Of a DNA stretch of 64,000 bases, positions 24,957 to 37,886 are shown in pieces. Position 1 is the first letter of the stretch. Every line of letters begins with the position of its first letter. The translations under genes and the position numbers were made by a program. The stretch spans positions 21,860,162 through 21,924,161 of the forward strand of contig OU612067.1 of NCBI GenBank assembly GCA_914767715.1, given 5' to 3'. The DNA is from Membranipora membranacea. Its lineage: Eukaryota > Bryozoa > Gymnolaemata > Cheilostomatida > Membraniporidae. A model generated the notes under the pieces. The model saw only the letters and a program-made list of their open reading frames with translations. It did no database searches and was not told the DNA's origin.

Positions 24957-25341
24957 TTAGTGCACTGTGTAGACATTCTTTTGTTGTGAATTGACAGGAT
25001 TTTAACTGTAAATCAGTGTCTCACAGACACCCATGGTGATAGCAGCTCAAACCAATAGTCATCAGGTTTACTGCTATGAACAGGATACTGTTTTCAGATT
25101 AAAATAAACAGTTTATTCCAAACTATAACTTTACGCAGCATATGCCTTACCTAATAGGCCAAAGAGGTATGTTTTGTTTTCATATCCATTTTCTTTTTAT
25201 TAATTGACACTAACTTTAATTTAATGTATATCTCTTGCTGCAATTTCTTTTTGATGTAATGATTACCGAACACGACTGCTTATATTACCTGTTCCTTACA
25301 CCATGAATTTTATTTGCAGTTTTACTAAATAAAGTACGATT

Positions 25342-26225
25342 CTGCCAAAGACAAAGTGTATATGCTGTGACAGTCATCTATGTCCACAAATTTTAGATCA
25401 GATTACTAAACTAATCACCAGGGTAGATGCCCTTGAAAACATTATTGTGAAACAGAATGGTATTATATCAACTCTCAATAAGGAGATGGAAGCCAACAAA
25501 GAGCAAATAGTAGAAAGGAATTCTTCCTTGATAAAAGAGGAATTCCTAAAACTCAATGAATCAACTGTTGGACTTTCTGACAAAATAACTACGTATGCTT
25601 ACAAAGCAGCAGTGAAACCCAAGAAAAATGAAATTCTTCGCAGAATTCCTAAGAATGCAGAACAAAGGAACAAAATACCGTTTGAACCGAAGAGGTCATT
25701 CGTCATATATGACTTACAACCTACAGAAATACCAAACATCAACATAGACAAAATACGGATGGCAATTTGCCAACGTCACGGTTCTACTAAAGTTGATTTT
25801 ATTTACTAAAGTTGATTTTATTTATTAAATTTGATCAAAACAACCTATCTAAATGCAAATTTTTAATTCAGCTCTCTAACCAATCAGACCTAAAGAAGAT
25901 TGTTGAAGAATGGGATGAATCGACTTTTGGCGGTTCCAAAGCAAGGTTTACCATTCAACCTGTCCCTCATGTTGCTGTTGTTAAAGGAGTTCCACTTCAT
26001 ATGACACCTGAAGATATTGTTATGGACGTCAACGCAGATTACAGATGCACAACAGCCTACCGAATTACTACAACTGATGGAAAGCCACTTCGTGCGGTAA
26101 AATTGCAATTTTTAAACGATATCGAAAAAGATAGAGCCATTCAAAATGGAGTAGTATTTCGTTCTCAATATAATATTTTACTTAATGTAGAAGAATTACG
26201 TCACAAAAAATCTTCAAATGATTAA
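25342..26225 (+). pseudogene. LINE ORF1 (nucleic-acid-binding protein), broken
   Basis: This is the first ORF of a Jockey-type LINE and would encode the RNA chaperone that coats the transcript. It opens with a Cys-rich knuckle (CICCDSHLCP) near 25353, a coiled-coil-like helix (VDALENIIVKQNGIISTLN), then an RRM-like C-terminal part with VAVVKGVPLHMTPEDIV. A 19-bp tandem duplication (25786-25804 and 25805-25823) shifts the frame and adds a stop. No ATG precedes the Cys knuckle in frame. The 3' end overlaps the start of ORF2 (26218). Confidence 0.8.
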
Positions 26226-29114
26226 CACAAATGTTTCAGGCAATAATGTTTTTGACACAAATCTATTTTATCATAGGAAGTTATGGAATGATATTGATTG
26301 TCTAGCTGATCAAAATTTCAGGCCAAACTATTTTAATGAAAGTAATCAAAGAATCCGCATTTTACATCACAATGTCAGATCATTGTTGAAACGTTTTTCA
26401 TTTTTTGAATCCCTGAACCTCAATGAGAGTGTTGACATTTTTTCAGTCAATGAAACATGGTTGCGGCCTGAAATACCAGATTCACTTGTAACTTTGCCTG
26501 GTTTTGGTATTGTTCGTTCTGACCGTAATTCAACCTTAAAATCAAGAGCAGGGGTGCAGCCATTTTTGTTAGTTCTAAGTTGAGTTTCAGCGTTCTTGAT
26601 AAGCCTAAAGACCGCTTGTCTGATTTTTGTGACTCAGTGTGGATTGAAATCAATTTCTCACATAAATCCACAATAGTTTCTTCTATTTACATACCTCCTG
26701 ATGTAAAAAAGTCTGATTTCATAGAGTGTCTGATAGAAGTTTTAAATATGAGAGAATTAAAAGGAAAGCAAGTTGTTCTTCTAGGCGATTTTAATATCAA
26801 TTGGAATCAAAATACTAGGGAAAAAATTTCAATCAGATTAGGACTAGATGTTTTTAACTTGGAACAGAAAGTTACAGGTGTTACCTTTTGCAGTTTTAAA
26901 GGCAATGAGAGTCTATTGGATCATATTTATGCAAGCAAAAACTTAGAAGTTGAAAAATCTGGGATTTTGACTTGTGATAGAACTGTTTCTGATCATTACG
27001 CTACCTTTGTAATATTAAAAGTTAGTAAAATAATAAGGCCTAGACGAAAACTCATACATTTCCGCAACTTTAAATCTATTGATAACATTGCTTTCTTTAA
27101 TCATGCTAAGTCATTGCCTTTTTTACAACTTTGTTCTGATACATCTAGGAGCCTTGATGAGAGAATTGATTTATTTGATTCACTCATCTCAAATCTATTG
27201 AACAATCATGCACCTATCATGACTAGGAGAATACGTCACCACAAAAATCCATGGATGAATAGCTCACTGCTTCGATTGATACGTTTCAAAAATCAGACAT
27301 ACAAATCCATTTTCAAATCTCCCAAAAACCAAAATATTCATCCTTCAACATTAGATGACTTTAGAAAACTTAAAAGCTATACACTAAATCAGATTAGAAA
27401 AGCCAAAAAGTATTATTACATTGATAAACTAAATGATTCTAAATCATCCTTCTACCAAACATGTGGAACTCTTTTGGGAAAAGCGGACAAGAAAAGTGAA
27501 ATTGACTCTTTAGTGTTCAATAACACTTTAGTAACAGATGAAAAAGAGATCGCTAATACATTTAACACCTTCTTCACGTCAATTTGCTCTCAACAGAAAC
27601 TGGATGTCAAGGAGGCATGTCAACATATGACGTATAAAACTCCTCTAACCAAGTTTGAATTTACTAAAATTTCAACTGAACAAGTACGTCGCAAACTTCT
27701 TTCAATGTCGCCCAAAAAGAGAGGAGGTGTTGAAAAAATTCCAACTTTTATATATCAAATCTTATCAAACATTATTGCTTTACCTATAACAATTCTCATC
27801 AATGAAAGCTTTCTCACAAAAAGTTTTCCTAGTTCTTTAAAAATGGCATTGGTTACACCTATCTTTAAGAAAGGTGACCATACAAATCCCTCTAATTACA
27901 GACCAATTTCTTCACTGCCAATTATGTCTAAAATCTTTGAAACATTTATGAATGACCAACTGTCTACATTCCTTACAAGTCATAAATTACTGAATATTAG
28001 ACAATTTGGATTCCGTAAGAGCCATTCGTGTGAGCAGCTTTTACTCAGTCTTCTAGATGTCTGGAAATCAAAACTTGATTCTTCTTCACCTTGCTATATT
28101 TCAGCATTATCATTGGACGTTAGAAAGGCATTTGATTCAGTAAATCATCAACTTTTGCTCCCCAAATTAAAATATCTCTATATAGCAGAATCTGCTCAAT
28201 CAATGCTATCGTCATATTTGAATAATAGATTACAGTGTTTTAAAGTAGGCAATGCCACATCTGGAGTTCTAAATATTAAAAGTGGTGTTCCTCAAGGTTC
28301 AATTTTGGGGCCATTGCTTTTCAATATTGCCATAAATGATTTATTAGGAAAATTTTCAAATTCATTTGCCTTTGCTGATGATACTTTGATTTTTGAGATA
28401 TCCGATTCTCTAAATGAAGCAATATCAAAATCAGAATCTCTTGTTACAATGGTAACAAATTGGTATTCTGTCAATGGTTTTAATCTAAATTTAGACAAAA
28501 CCCAGTTTTGTGTATTTTCAAACAGAAAGGTTGAAACAATACCTAATCTTGTTTCAAATAATGTACAAATCAAATCAGCAACTTCAATTAAACTCTTAGG
28601 CGTGACCTTGGACCAACATCTGTCATTGAAGACCTATGTTGAGTCCCTGGTATTAAAATCTAACAGTGTTTTATTCTGTCTCTCTAAAATTCGAAAATTT
28701 GTCAATCCTTCACATCTGCTTCAAGCTTATAAATCCTATGTTCGTCCCATCTTGGAGTATTGTTCTTCTCTGTTATTAAATACTTCTGATTACAACTCTA
28801 ACTTGTTAGAACTTTGTCAAAACAGAGCCATCAGGATAATTCTTGGTACCAACTCATTTTTTTCTATCTCAACTGGTCGTGAGATTTTGAATCTTTCCAC
28901 TCTGAGTGACAGGAGGAGGGCAACTTTTGATAGGTTTGTCAATAATGCCACTCTAGGCAAGAACACATCATTTTTCATCCTTAAACTAATCAATTCCTGC
29001 AAAATGCACAATAGAGTTTTGCGGTCAGGACGTAGAATAATTAAACCAAAATATAGGACTAAATATGGTAAAACAAGATTTTTAAACCAATTCATTTCAT
29101 TTAGTAAATCGTAA
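26218..29114 (+). pseudogene. LINE ORF2: endonuclease and reverse transcriptase
   Basis: ORF2 of a Jockey/CR1-group non-LTR element, about 965 residues long. The N-terminus is an APE-type endonuclease (HHNVRSL, SVNETWL, LLGDFNINW, SDHYA). The reverse transcriptase follows, with YRPISSLPIMSKIFE, ALSLDVRKAFDSVNH, SGVPQGSILGPLLF and the catalytic FADD at 28371-28382. There is no RNase H or C-terminal zinc knuckle. One base-level frameshift near 26560-26585 splits the endonuclease (stop at 26581-26583, frame resumes at 26580). The rest, from 26580 to the stop at 29112-29114, is open, so the copy is young but inactive as it stands. Confidence 0.9.
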
Positions 29115-29312
29115 TAATATATATCAATCAATCACATACTGTAAAAAATTTTCTCCCAACTGATTATCATTTCTGTCCATATCTATAAATATTTTCTTTC
29201 TTTTTTGTTTTGTTTATGAGGTCAAAAAGTTGTTATTTTCCTTTGTTTATGACATACTTATGCATATGAAAACCTCAATAAAAACATTATAATAAAAAAA
29301 TAATAAAATCCT
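29115..29312 (+). mobile_element. LINE 3' UTR and tail
   Basis: After the ORF2 stop a short AT-rich 3' UTR ends in AATAAAAACATTATAATAAA and an A-rich run. This is the usual end of a non-LTR element. I could not find the matching target duplication because the 5' end is undefined. Confidence 0.6.
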
Positions 29313-29439
29313 ATTTTATTTTGTGAGGGAACAACTCTCATAAGTGAAAATGGTTTCCTTATCCGAGCATCATCGATTGCTACAATGTAACAGCTCAAGG
29401 TTCCATGGTACCTGTGACAAATCAATATAAGGGGTATAT

Positions 29440-30138
29440 CATCATCATCATTTTTCCAGCATCTCTCCAGCAGATTACATTTTTTTCATGGGTAGAGGCA
29501 GGACACATGGTGACCATATCGTGATCAAGGCACTTGCAGACATGCTGAGTATGCAAATACTCATTTAATCGTCTACTAAAAACTCAGATATTTTGATTCG
29601 ACCTGATGGCCCAGGCGTATTAGACTTAGACCCAAGTGAGCCATATATCGTCCTCCGTAAATTACCAAAAAACAATGGAGAACACTATGTAGCACTTGGA
29701 CAAGATTTGACCAATGTTGTTATTGTCATTACAAGGTCACCGCAGATGAGACTTCAGACAGAGAGCAAAATTCATGTGACTCCTTTAACAAGGGTGCAGT
29801 CAACAGAATCACCCCGAAGCTCCTTTCCAGCTATGGTTACATCACCTGTACAGGCCTCAGAAGACATGACAGAAAACTTGTTTGACCTTCCAGTGGAAAT
29901 TTTACCAGTGATATTTACTATGGTTGTCAACAATAACTTAAAACATACAAAAACAAAAATATATCAGATGTTCCTGGACATACAAGAATTGCTTGGGTTT
30001 GTGTTAGCGTATATAACAAGACCTGTCCCATCCTTATTATCATTACCAACTCATTGTTCAACTGTGTCTTTCTGGATATATTATTATCACTTTCTATATG
30101 TAAAGGAAAATGGGTGGGCTAAACTTTTTGATCGATAA
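29440..30138 (+). pseudogene. OTU-like protease fragment with F-box-like segment
   Basis: Two adjacent pieces together resemble the second half of an OTU-type cysteine protease. The first is GDHIVIKALADMLSMQILI near 29501-29557, ending at TAA. The second is an open frame from 29593 with a histidine block EHYVALGQD. The catalytic Cys box is not present upstream. Further along, LFDLPVEILPVIF resembles an F-box start. OTU modules are common in transposons and in expanded invertebrate gene families. The stop between the two pieces and the missing Cys make this a relic. Confidence 0.5.
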
Positions 30139-30293
30139 TGACTCCATTCCAAGGGAAGCAATTTATATGGATGCCTGCATGGAAAGGTGTTGAATCTGCA
30201 GAAACTTCCAGTAATCCGAACCAGCCTGAGTGCGGTATCACCTGCCAGCAGCAAGAATATTGGGCTTATGATTGAGAATAAGAGATGGTCGAT

Positions 30294-30301
30294 GGTACAA
30301 T
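30294..30301. repeat. P element left target duplication
   Basis: GGTACAAT borders the element on the left. The right-hand copy at 36982-36989 reads GGTACAAC, matching at seven of eight bases. Confidence 0.75.
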
Positions 30302-30425
30302 CATAGAGTTATCCCCCCTAGAGCTATTACTCACAGAATAATAACATTGCGTTTCCGGTGGAGGTGTGTGCACAGTGTCGGCCATATTGGATTTGGGGAG
30401 CAACACATAAACATTCCATTGTGCT

Positions 30426-31098
30426 CATGGGCCCCTGGGACTTACATGTCTTCACTTTGCCAATGTCCACTATCACCCACACAAAAAAAACCAAACAGGG
30501 TAAGACACACAAAAAATATTTTTTACAACCTACCCTAAATTCTCTCACACTAACTCAGCCCTCCTTCCTCTTTCATTTGCTTCAGGTTTGAAGGTTCTAG
30601 CACCAACAGAGCTGACTTTATGGACCAGAGAAAAAAATTGTTCCACAAAATCTGAGTAGGCTGAAATGGCTGCATGAGTGTTGACATCCCCACATGAGTA
30701 TTGTACTTTTTTTTATTTCAATAAATTGGTTCTTTTTACACTTATTTATGAGTTCTAAATTATATTCATTAATTTTTAAGCTTCTAATAAGCTATGAGAA
30801 ATCATATGAGTGTAAAAAGAACCAATTTAGTGGAATAAAAAAAAGTACAATAATCATGTGGGGATGTCAACACTCATGCAGCCATTTCAGCCTACTCAGA
30901 TTTTGTGGAACAATTTTTTTCTCTGGTCCATAAAGTCAGCTCCGTTTACGCTAGAAACTTCAAACCTGAAGCAAATGAAAGAGGAAGGAGGGCTGAGTTA
31001 GTGTGAGAGATTTCAAGGTAGGTTGTAAAAATTTGTTTTTTGGGTGTTTGATAGTGGACATTGGCAAAGTAAAGACATGTAAGTCCCAGGGGCCCATG
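30426..31098. mobile_element. Foldback element nested in the P element
   Basis: Two arms of about 320 bp, starting CATGGGCCCCTGGGACTTAC and ending with the complement, surround a short AT-rich loop near 30750-30800. A perfect 8-bp duplication ATTGTGCT flanks it (30418-30425 and 31099-31106). The CAT terminus and 8-bp duplication suggest a non-autonomous P-type family. A 114-bp relative lies at 53946-54059. Confidence 0.9.
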
Positions 31099-31106
31099 AT
31101 TGTGCT

Positions 31107-32430
31107 CTATAGTTGTGGTACAAAATTCATGGATATCTCTAGGGTTTTTTCAATAGATCTCAACATCTGATGAACCCAGGCATAGATTGAAGAACCCAGG
31201 TAAAGTACAAAGATCTCTTAGCTGTATTTCATGATTTTGAACTCATTTTGAGTAAAATATATGGATATCTCAGTGAAGCATGGTCTTCGGGAAGAACTTG
31301 TTAGCCACATAGCAGGGTAGAAGGGGCGTGGCCTGATACTCTTGTTTCATTGGTTTACTTATTTGTATACAGATATTGCGAAAGCACATGGTTATATTAG
31401 ATGTATTTTATAGATGTTAGTGCCTTAATAATACTACAAATACTCTCTATATGCTTATATGATGTAAGCCTTTGACACTTCACTAAAATAGCCTGCTAAG
31501 ATCACCACACCCCCTGAACTCCCACATTAAAATAAAATACAAACAGAAAATATGCTTGAAGAGCAAAGATAGATAAATACCAGCCATCCAATGTAGAACC
31601 ACCAAGAGAGAAAACACCTTTTTGAATGCTATTACGATTTTTCAACTAATGCAGCTCAGACTCCTTTTATTTTGTTTTACTTATGTGCCGTACTTTCGAT
31701 GCTATCAACCAATTACAGGATGGATATTAGAAATAAGGCAATAAACAAACTTCAAACTTCACTTAAACATTTACCAATTCCAACATTCAAGCTAGTGTTA
31801 GACTTTATATCACAAATAACAACTCGACTCAAACTTCACTTGGTGAGCTGAATTTTGGTTAGTACCTTATTAATCATCCTAGTAGCCTCTTTAAAAACTG
31901 CACAAACATGGTCTCAGAGGATGCTGAATATTCTTTGCATTTTGCAGCCTCTATATGTTTTTATTCAAGTTGCGGCAAGTGCTACCTTACTTGCATTTAA
32001 TAATAGATTACAACGTTCCATGCTGCTGTCACAAATATTGAGGTTATCAATGAGACACCACTGCTGGTGAATGATGGGAGCAAATAGCTGCAGATATACT
32101 CAACTTAGAGTTCGCATTTACCATATTTGAATATAAGTATTGTAGAACAAGTTTGTTCCCTCTGTGGTCGCAGAGGGATATCCCTCCACCACAGAGGGAA
32201 CAAACTCATCTATCTATCTTCCTACAGCTAGCCCTGCATAATTGCGGGATTGAATGTAGAAAGACAAATAGAATGGTAAGATTACATCATTGTCAGCCAG
32301 CTAGCCAAATATATAATATAATAGTAATTGGCACAATTGTAATTGTGTGTATTCATTTATTTCTTTCTGCAGCTAAGAACTGTAAGATAGTTTTGGATTA
32401 CCCACATTCACTAAACAACAAGCAGGTGAG
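31107..32430. other. P element 5' region before the transposase
   Basis: Non-coding, apart from a striking hairpin at 32150-32207: GTTTGTTCCCTCTGTGG pairs exactly with its complement, with a second AGAGGGATATCCCT palindrome in the loop. It is probably a tiny foldback or a subterminal signal. Confidence 0.5.
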
Positions 32431-35400
32431 ATGCCCGGAGGGAGCTTTTGCTGTGCAGTTAACTGCTCTAACTCTTCAAGTAATTCATCTAAAAAATTCC
32501 ATGGGTGAGTTATTTTATATTATAATTTACAATGATGTAGCTTGGATCCATAACAGCAATAGTTGGTGTAAAATTGAGTTTTGTAGGCACATGGAGGGTT
32601 GATTCCCCTCCAGTGGTTTAGTGCCCCTCAAAAAACCACCACCAATCAACAAAAGAAGTTGTGTTTTTTGTTGGTTGCTTCCGGTTGGGGACTTTTTGGT
32701 GGGCACTCGACCACTGTTGGGGGATCAAACCTTCAATGGTGCCCATGACTGTTATTTTGTACTCTTTGCATTTGTCAGAGCAGAGCTTTTGAATTCAATA
32801 CCACCAAAAATGTTACAATATCGTTCACGCCTATCATTAGACTCACGGATGTATTACCACTAGCGTGTTTGTGTAGTTATTGAATCAAACTTGAATACGT
32901 AATCAAAAAATAATCATTGTTACAATGCATTGTTATTATAGATTTCCACTGAAAGACCCTGAACTGACCAAAAGATGGGTGGTTGCGACAAAGAGAGAGG
33001 GCTTTAATCCTGGGAAGTCGACAAAGCTGTGCTCCGACCATTTTAAAGACAATGATTACGCCGGAGTGCCAAAACAGTCATATCTAAAACCTGATGCCAT
33101 TCCTTCTGTGTTCACTTTTCCAGCACATCTTATGGTATGATGAATATGGCATGAAGCACATAGCTTTAGCATTGCCATGCGGCCAATTAAAAAAAAGGGC
33201 CGCAGGGCAAGGCTACATAACTTTGACATTGAAGCCTAAATCTTTCCATCGGAAAAGAATCGTTAACTCTTTTTTTTTATATGAGGAGTGTATCAGAACT
33301 ACTGGATGGATTATTCAGATGATTGAATTATTCAAATAATCAATTTCAATGATCAGAACCGACACTTTAGCTTTGTAGATTACACAAATATTGCACTCAT
33401 TCATGTACATGTAGGCAATTCTCATTCACAGAACATGTTAGTTGTGGCCTAACTTTGTTCCAGTTTTTGCTGCCTGTCTTTGTGTCTGAGTTTTTCTCAT
33501 CGCTCACATCTCAGTAGCTGATATTATATCAATCTTGTTGTTTGTAGCCTAAGCAAACCGAAGTCAGAACTGCTTTGACGACAACATAATTGATGTCATC
33601 AGGAATGAGTACGAGAACAGCTCTCGCCATAAAAAGGGTAGGCGTTATTCTGAAGAGACAAAACAGTTTGCTCTAACCTTACACTACTACAGCCCTCAAG
33701 CTTATGAGTTCTGCAGAGAAAAACTTTCCCTACCTCACTCGTCATCCCTCAAGCACTGGCTCAGTAATATAACATGTGAGCCCGGATTTCTATCTAATGT
33801 GATTGAGGAAGCAGCTAAGTCAAACATAAAAGACTTCTCCCTAGTTGTTGATAGTATGTCCCTCATGAAGACTACAACTTACTCGAACAGTCAGTTCTCA
33901 GGATACTGCGACTATGGCGGTGTTGTCGCGTCTGGCATCAGAGGCTTTTGTGTTCTTGCTGGTACCTCTGCACTACTCAGTAATGAAATACCCCGTGGGT
34001 TAGTTTCTTGTTGACAAGGTAAATGCAGATATTCAAACCAGACTTGTGCAGAATCTTCTCAGCATAACTGCTGAGAAGGGAGTTCTTATACGTAATATAG
34101 CCTCCGATGGCGCCTCCGCCAATATCGCCATGTTCTCAGCTCTTGGTGCTGATCTAGAAATACTCAATCCAAAGCCTTACTTTAATCATCCACAACTTGG
34201 CCACAGGGTCTACACTACGCTCGACATATGTCATATGCTTAAATTAGGCAGTAACACACTCGCTGACTATAAAGAACTGAAAGTTGACGGTAGGACTGAA
34301 TCAATATATTGGAGTCACATTGTGCAACTATCATCGCTGCAAGATGACATTGGTTTACACCTGGGAAATAAACTATCGTCACAACATGTAGCGTGGCAGA
34401 AACAGAAGATGAAGGTGAAATTGGCAGCTCAGACTTTCAGCCGTTCAGTGTCCGATGCTCTGGAGTTTCTCAAGCAAGCTGAAGTCCCAGTAATTGAAAA
34501 AATGCTCTGCCACTATAGAATTCATACGTCAGGTATATTCTCAAAACTTAGTGCATTCTTGCTGTGTGCTCCTGCTCGCTTTCTTTGAACAGTTAATGCT
34601 TAAAATCTCAAGAAGTGCTGCACAATATCAATGTTTAAACCATTCGATATCGATTTTTCTAAAAGCGATATCTCGATATAGTTTGTCTCACTGGAATCTC
34701 TTAATTTCAGAAAATTTAGCGCCATTTTCCACAAGATACTCCAGGGATTACCTTGATTCAAGCCTATCTTTTCATAACAATGCTAGGTCAATATGGGTAT
34801 AGTTGATCTCATATCAATGATTTTATAATTTGTTCCAATACTATAACATTTAATGTTAGTTTCGATATCAAATTATTGATTACATATTTTTGGATTAATC
34901 TGAAATCTGTGTAGCACTAAGTTAAGTTTATGTTGTTGCTTGACACTTATGTTCTGTACTGTTCTTTCAGAGTTCCGCCATTGTTCCTCTACCTTTCAAT
35001 CAGCATGTTACGGTGAGTGCTTGTTGTTAGACTCGACGTTTCCGTATTTTTGTAAAAAAAATTGTTGCTCGTAGTCGAATTGAGTCATAGATAGACCATG
35101 AGAGAATTTTCATCATTCTCTGAAATGGTGCTATAAACATCTCTGAATCCCCACTTATCATTCAACCCACCCCAGCCAATGAATAAATAAGTAAATCAGC
35201 TATCGTTTCATACCAATTTGAGTTTTTATCTTTGCTTGCAATGAGATCCATAATACAGAAATTTGGATCGCATTATTGCTTGTTCAAATCTGTGTAAGAG
35301 TAGTCTTCTCATGCCAACTTTCAATAGATATAAACTGCCACTAGCAGTTTAAGTGCATCTTTATCTCTTCTCCGTATTTACTTGGTGATTATTACCTATC

Positions 35401-36509
35401 CAGCAATCTCTACATAATTGACCAATACAATTACGTATTTCTTTTTCACAGATGGACATCGTATTCGACATATTAAACTCTAAGAGTGCATACGGGAGAT
35501 TTTCAAAATCTCCATTACGACCTGATAACATGGCAGAGCAGAGAAAGGACTATGATAACTTCAGAAAATACATCCTTTCCATACAAGATTCGAGCGGCCA
35601 ACCACTATATAGGGGAAGACGCAAGACATTTATAGTAGGCTTCATAAACACATTCCACGCAGTTCTCATGCTAACAGAGGAGCTGTTTTCCTCAGGTTTG
35701 AAGTACCTGCCTACGATTTTATAGAAACACTTTTCAGTAAGATTCGCAGGATGGGTGGTCACAACAGCAACCCTACATGTGTGCTATTCAAAGCTGCTCT
35801 TAAAAAGCTACTGTGTAAGCAGTTCGTACAGGGCTCTAACAGTGCAAATGCTTTAGAAGCCGATTCCAACTCCGGCATTTTCTCTCTGAAATGGAGCAAG
35901 CGAACTGCTCCTGTACCAACTGCTAGTGACATTTCATTGGCAAATGATTTAGTTGAGAAACTTCAACATCTCGAGACAAGCACAAGTAACATAGTTAGGG
36001 ATAATATTGTTACATATGTTGCAGGCTATGTTGTTCGATCACTGTTAGGGTCTGTCAAGTGTGAGGCCTGTGCCGAAGCTTTGGTCGGGAAGCGAGGCTA
36101 CTGTGTCTTTGATCATGACTATCAAAGTTACAGTTACAAATCTACACAGTTACTGAATATTAAGGATAGAGGTGGCCTTGTGGCTGCCTCACAGTCTGTT
36201 AATGATATCATAAAGCGGTGCGAGTCCATCATGGAACGATATGTTGATCAAAAATTCCTATGTAAAGATAACCATATAAATCTGCTTGTGGCGTTGTTAT
36301 TCCGCAGTGTAATTGTAGAAAATCCTATTTTATTATTTACTCATAGCTGTGAGCTTGGGGAGGGTAGTTTAGATCACAGCAAACAGTTGATCAGGAAAAT
36401 ATAAAGTATAAAACACTATGTAAAGCATTACAACAAAACAGTTATTCATGGGAGTAAGGGAAAGGATCGAGCAAAGTTGAGTCGCCTTGTAATATTTAAA
36501 CATCTGTAG
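32431..36509 (+). pseudogene. P element transposase (THAP9-like), degenerate
   Basis: P transposases cut and paste DNA with a THAP zinc finger for site recognition and an RNase H-like catalytic core. Exon 32431-32504 starts MPGGSFCCAVNC and joins exon 32942-33134 in phase. Together they form a THAP finger with the C2CH set (CAVNC, later KLCSDHF). The core follows in 33568-34532, with the first Asp in LVVDSM (33850-33852) and the second in ASDGASAN (34106-34108). The last part is 35452-36509, with the Glu in FIETLFSKIR (35724-35726), the GGHNSNPT motif and a C-terminal YVAGYVVRSL..CEAC block. Damage: a frame change near 34003, another near 35694, and an in-frame TAA at 36402-36404, beyond which the frame stays open to a natural-looking stop at 36507-36509. 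No intact acceptor for the exon at 33568 could be fixed. Confidence 0.88.
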
Positions 36510-36981
36510 TCTTGCATCATTCACTCTGCGATTTAATCTGATATGATACAATCCAATTTATTTTATGTTTATGATCTATTTCATTATTGTCTATGAATTA
36601 AAAAAATTATATCCATGTATCAGTCTGTGCTTGATAGGATCAATAAAATACATTGATATGAGTAGCATCTATTGTATCTTCTTCCTAGCATCACTGGTAG
36701 GACATAGCATGGAAGCTTATATTTCCTTAATCTTTGGGTTAACACCTCTGCAATGGTGTTTTGTGGTTCATCATAGCTTAAAAGTTACCTGTTGAGAGCT
36801 ATGGTACTTGCAAATCAATGCTAAATCAAAAGCTAACTCCTCCCCCCATATAATTATATTTCTTCAACAGTCCACAGTGATTTGCTTATGTGTTGCAACA
36901 CAAATCCAATATGGCCGCCGGATACACATGCCTCCACAGGAAGTCAACATTGAGTCATAGCTCTAGGGGGATAACTCTATG

Positions 36982-36989
36982 GGTACAAC
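36982..36989. repeat. P element right target duplication
   Basis: GGTACAAC follows the right inverted end and pairs with GGTACAAT at 30294-30301. Confidence 0.75.
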
Positions 36990-37084
36990 ACTTGGTTAGT
37001 CTTGTTGGCAGAGTGGAATGAGTGGTTTGTAGTCGGAGATACATTTTCGGAAAAAAATTGAGAAGACAACTCGGTATTTCTATA

Positions 37085-37287
37085 GAGTTGCCACATTTGC
37101 GACGCTAGTGGGTTCGAGCGTTTGCGACGTTTAAAGAATTGCGATGTTTGTGGGTTTGCGACGTTACAAAAACACTTCGTTCCGCCGTTTTTTGGATTGT
37201 GACGTTAGTGGAATGCTAGATTAGGACGTTTTGACGTTTGCAACGTTTGTGGGTTCAACACTCCTTCAACAGGAAGGGGTTAACTCC
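37085..37287. mobile_element. GCGACGTT-repeat element, copy 2
   Basis: Reverse-oriented copy of the 22673-22859 element. It has the same order of GCGACGTT-type words and the same GAGTTGCC border, and is slightly longer on its right side. It lies about 100 bp outside the P element. Confidence 0.75.
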
Positions 37288-37493
37288 ATACAAAATGAAC
37301 TTGAGCAAAAACAAATGAAAGAGGGATGCTTTTCTACTGTGTTTGACCTCAAGTGGGTCGAATATCTAACAATTTGTTACATCACACCCTCAAGCAATAA
37401 AGTACTTCAAGTGTGCACATAAATAAAGGTGAGTTGAGGTGGGAGGGGGGGTGACAAGACACAATGAAATCAGTTCTGTGAAGAAGGAGACAG

Positions 37494-37737
37494 GGGGGGT
37501 CTTTTAATTAGAAACAGCCAAAATTGCAATCTGATTGCTCACTCACTGAGTGAGTGACACCTGCTAGGGGTCTCGCTCTTAGATCGCTCACTCATTGATG
37601 GAGCCATTACATTCTGAGTGAGCGATATGGGAACGATCTTTTCTAATTGAAACACCAAGTGAGCGATAATTTTGAGCAATGTGATAGTGATAACTTGATT
37701 TAGTAAAGCATCGCTCTTTCTAATTGAAAGACCCCCC
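37494..37737. mobile_element. MITE family A, copy 2
   Basis: Reverse-oriented copy of the element at 1588-1803, with the same G-run plus TCTTTCAATTAGAAA inverted ends and the same interior GATCGCTCACTCA words. It has about 30 bp of extra sequence. Confidence 0.75.
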
Positions 37738-37886
37738 AGGATTATAGGGAGCATAAGTACCAGTCTTTAGAATTTTACTGATAAATTATATCAAACCCAC
37801 AGAACTGATGGTTTAAAAGATTGATGTACAATTATTGTTAATTCTGGAGGTCAAACTGAGTAAAGAAAGCAAATCTCTAAACTTAC

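Larger units (their letters stand above)
30302..36981 (+). mobile_element. P-superfamily DNA transposon, 6.7 kb
   Basis: The termini are inverted repeats of roughly 100 bp. The outer 20 or so bases (CATAGAGTTATCCCCC) match almost perfectly, and similarity continues to a GGCCATATTGGATTTG block at 30381 and its complement near 36901. An 8-bp target duplication, a CA start and a THAP-domain transposase all define the P superfamily. The element has absorbed a 673-bp foldback at 30426-31098, so its original length was about 6.0 kb. The coding part is broken in several places, so it cannot move itself. Confidence 0.9.

Noticed and set aside
24360-25340. Intact BEL/Pao element with LTRs
   Set aside because: Only the integrase tail is present; no flanking direct repeats or polymerase domains were found.
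36402-36404. Natural end of the P transposase
   Set aside because: The same frame continues without stops for another 34 codons with a conserved-looking basic tail before a second stop, so this TAA is more likely a mutation.
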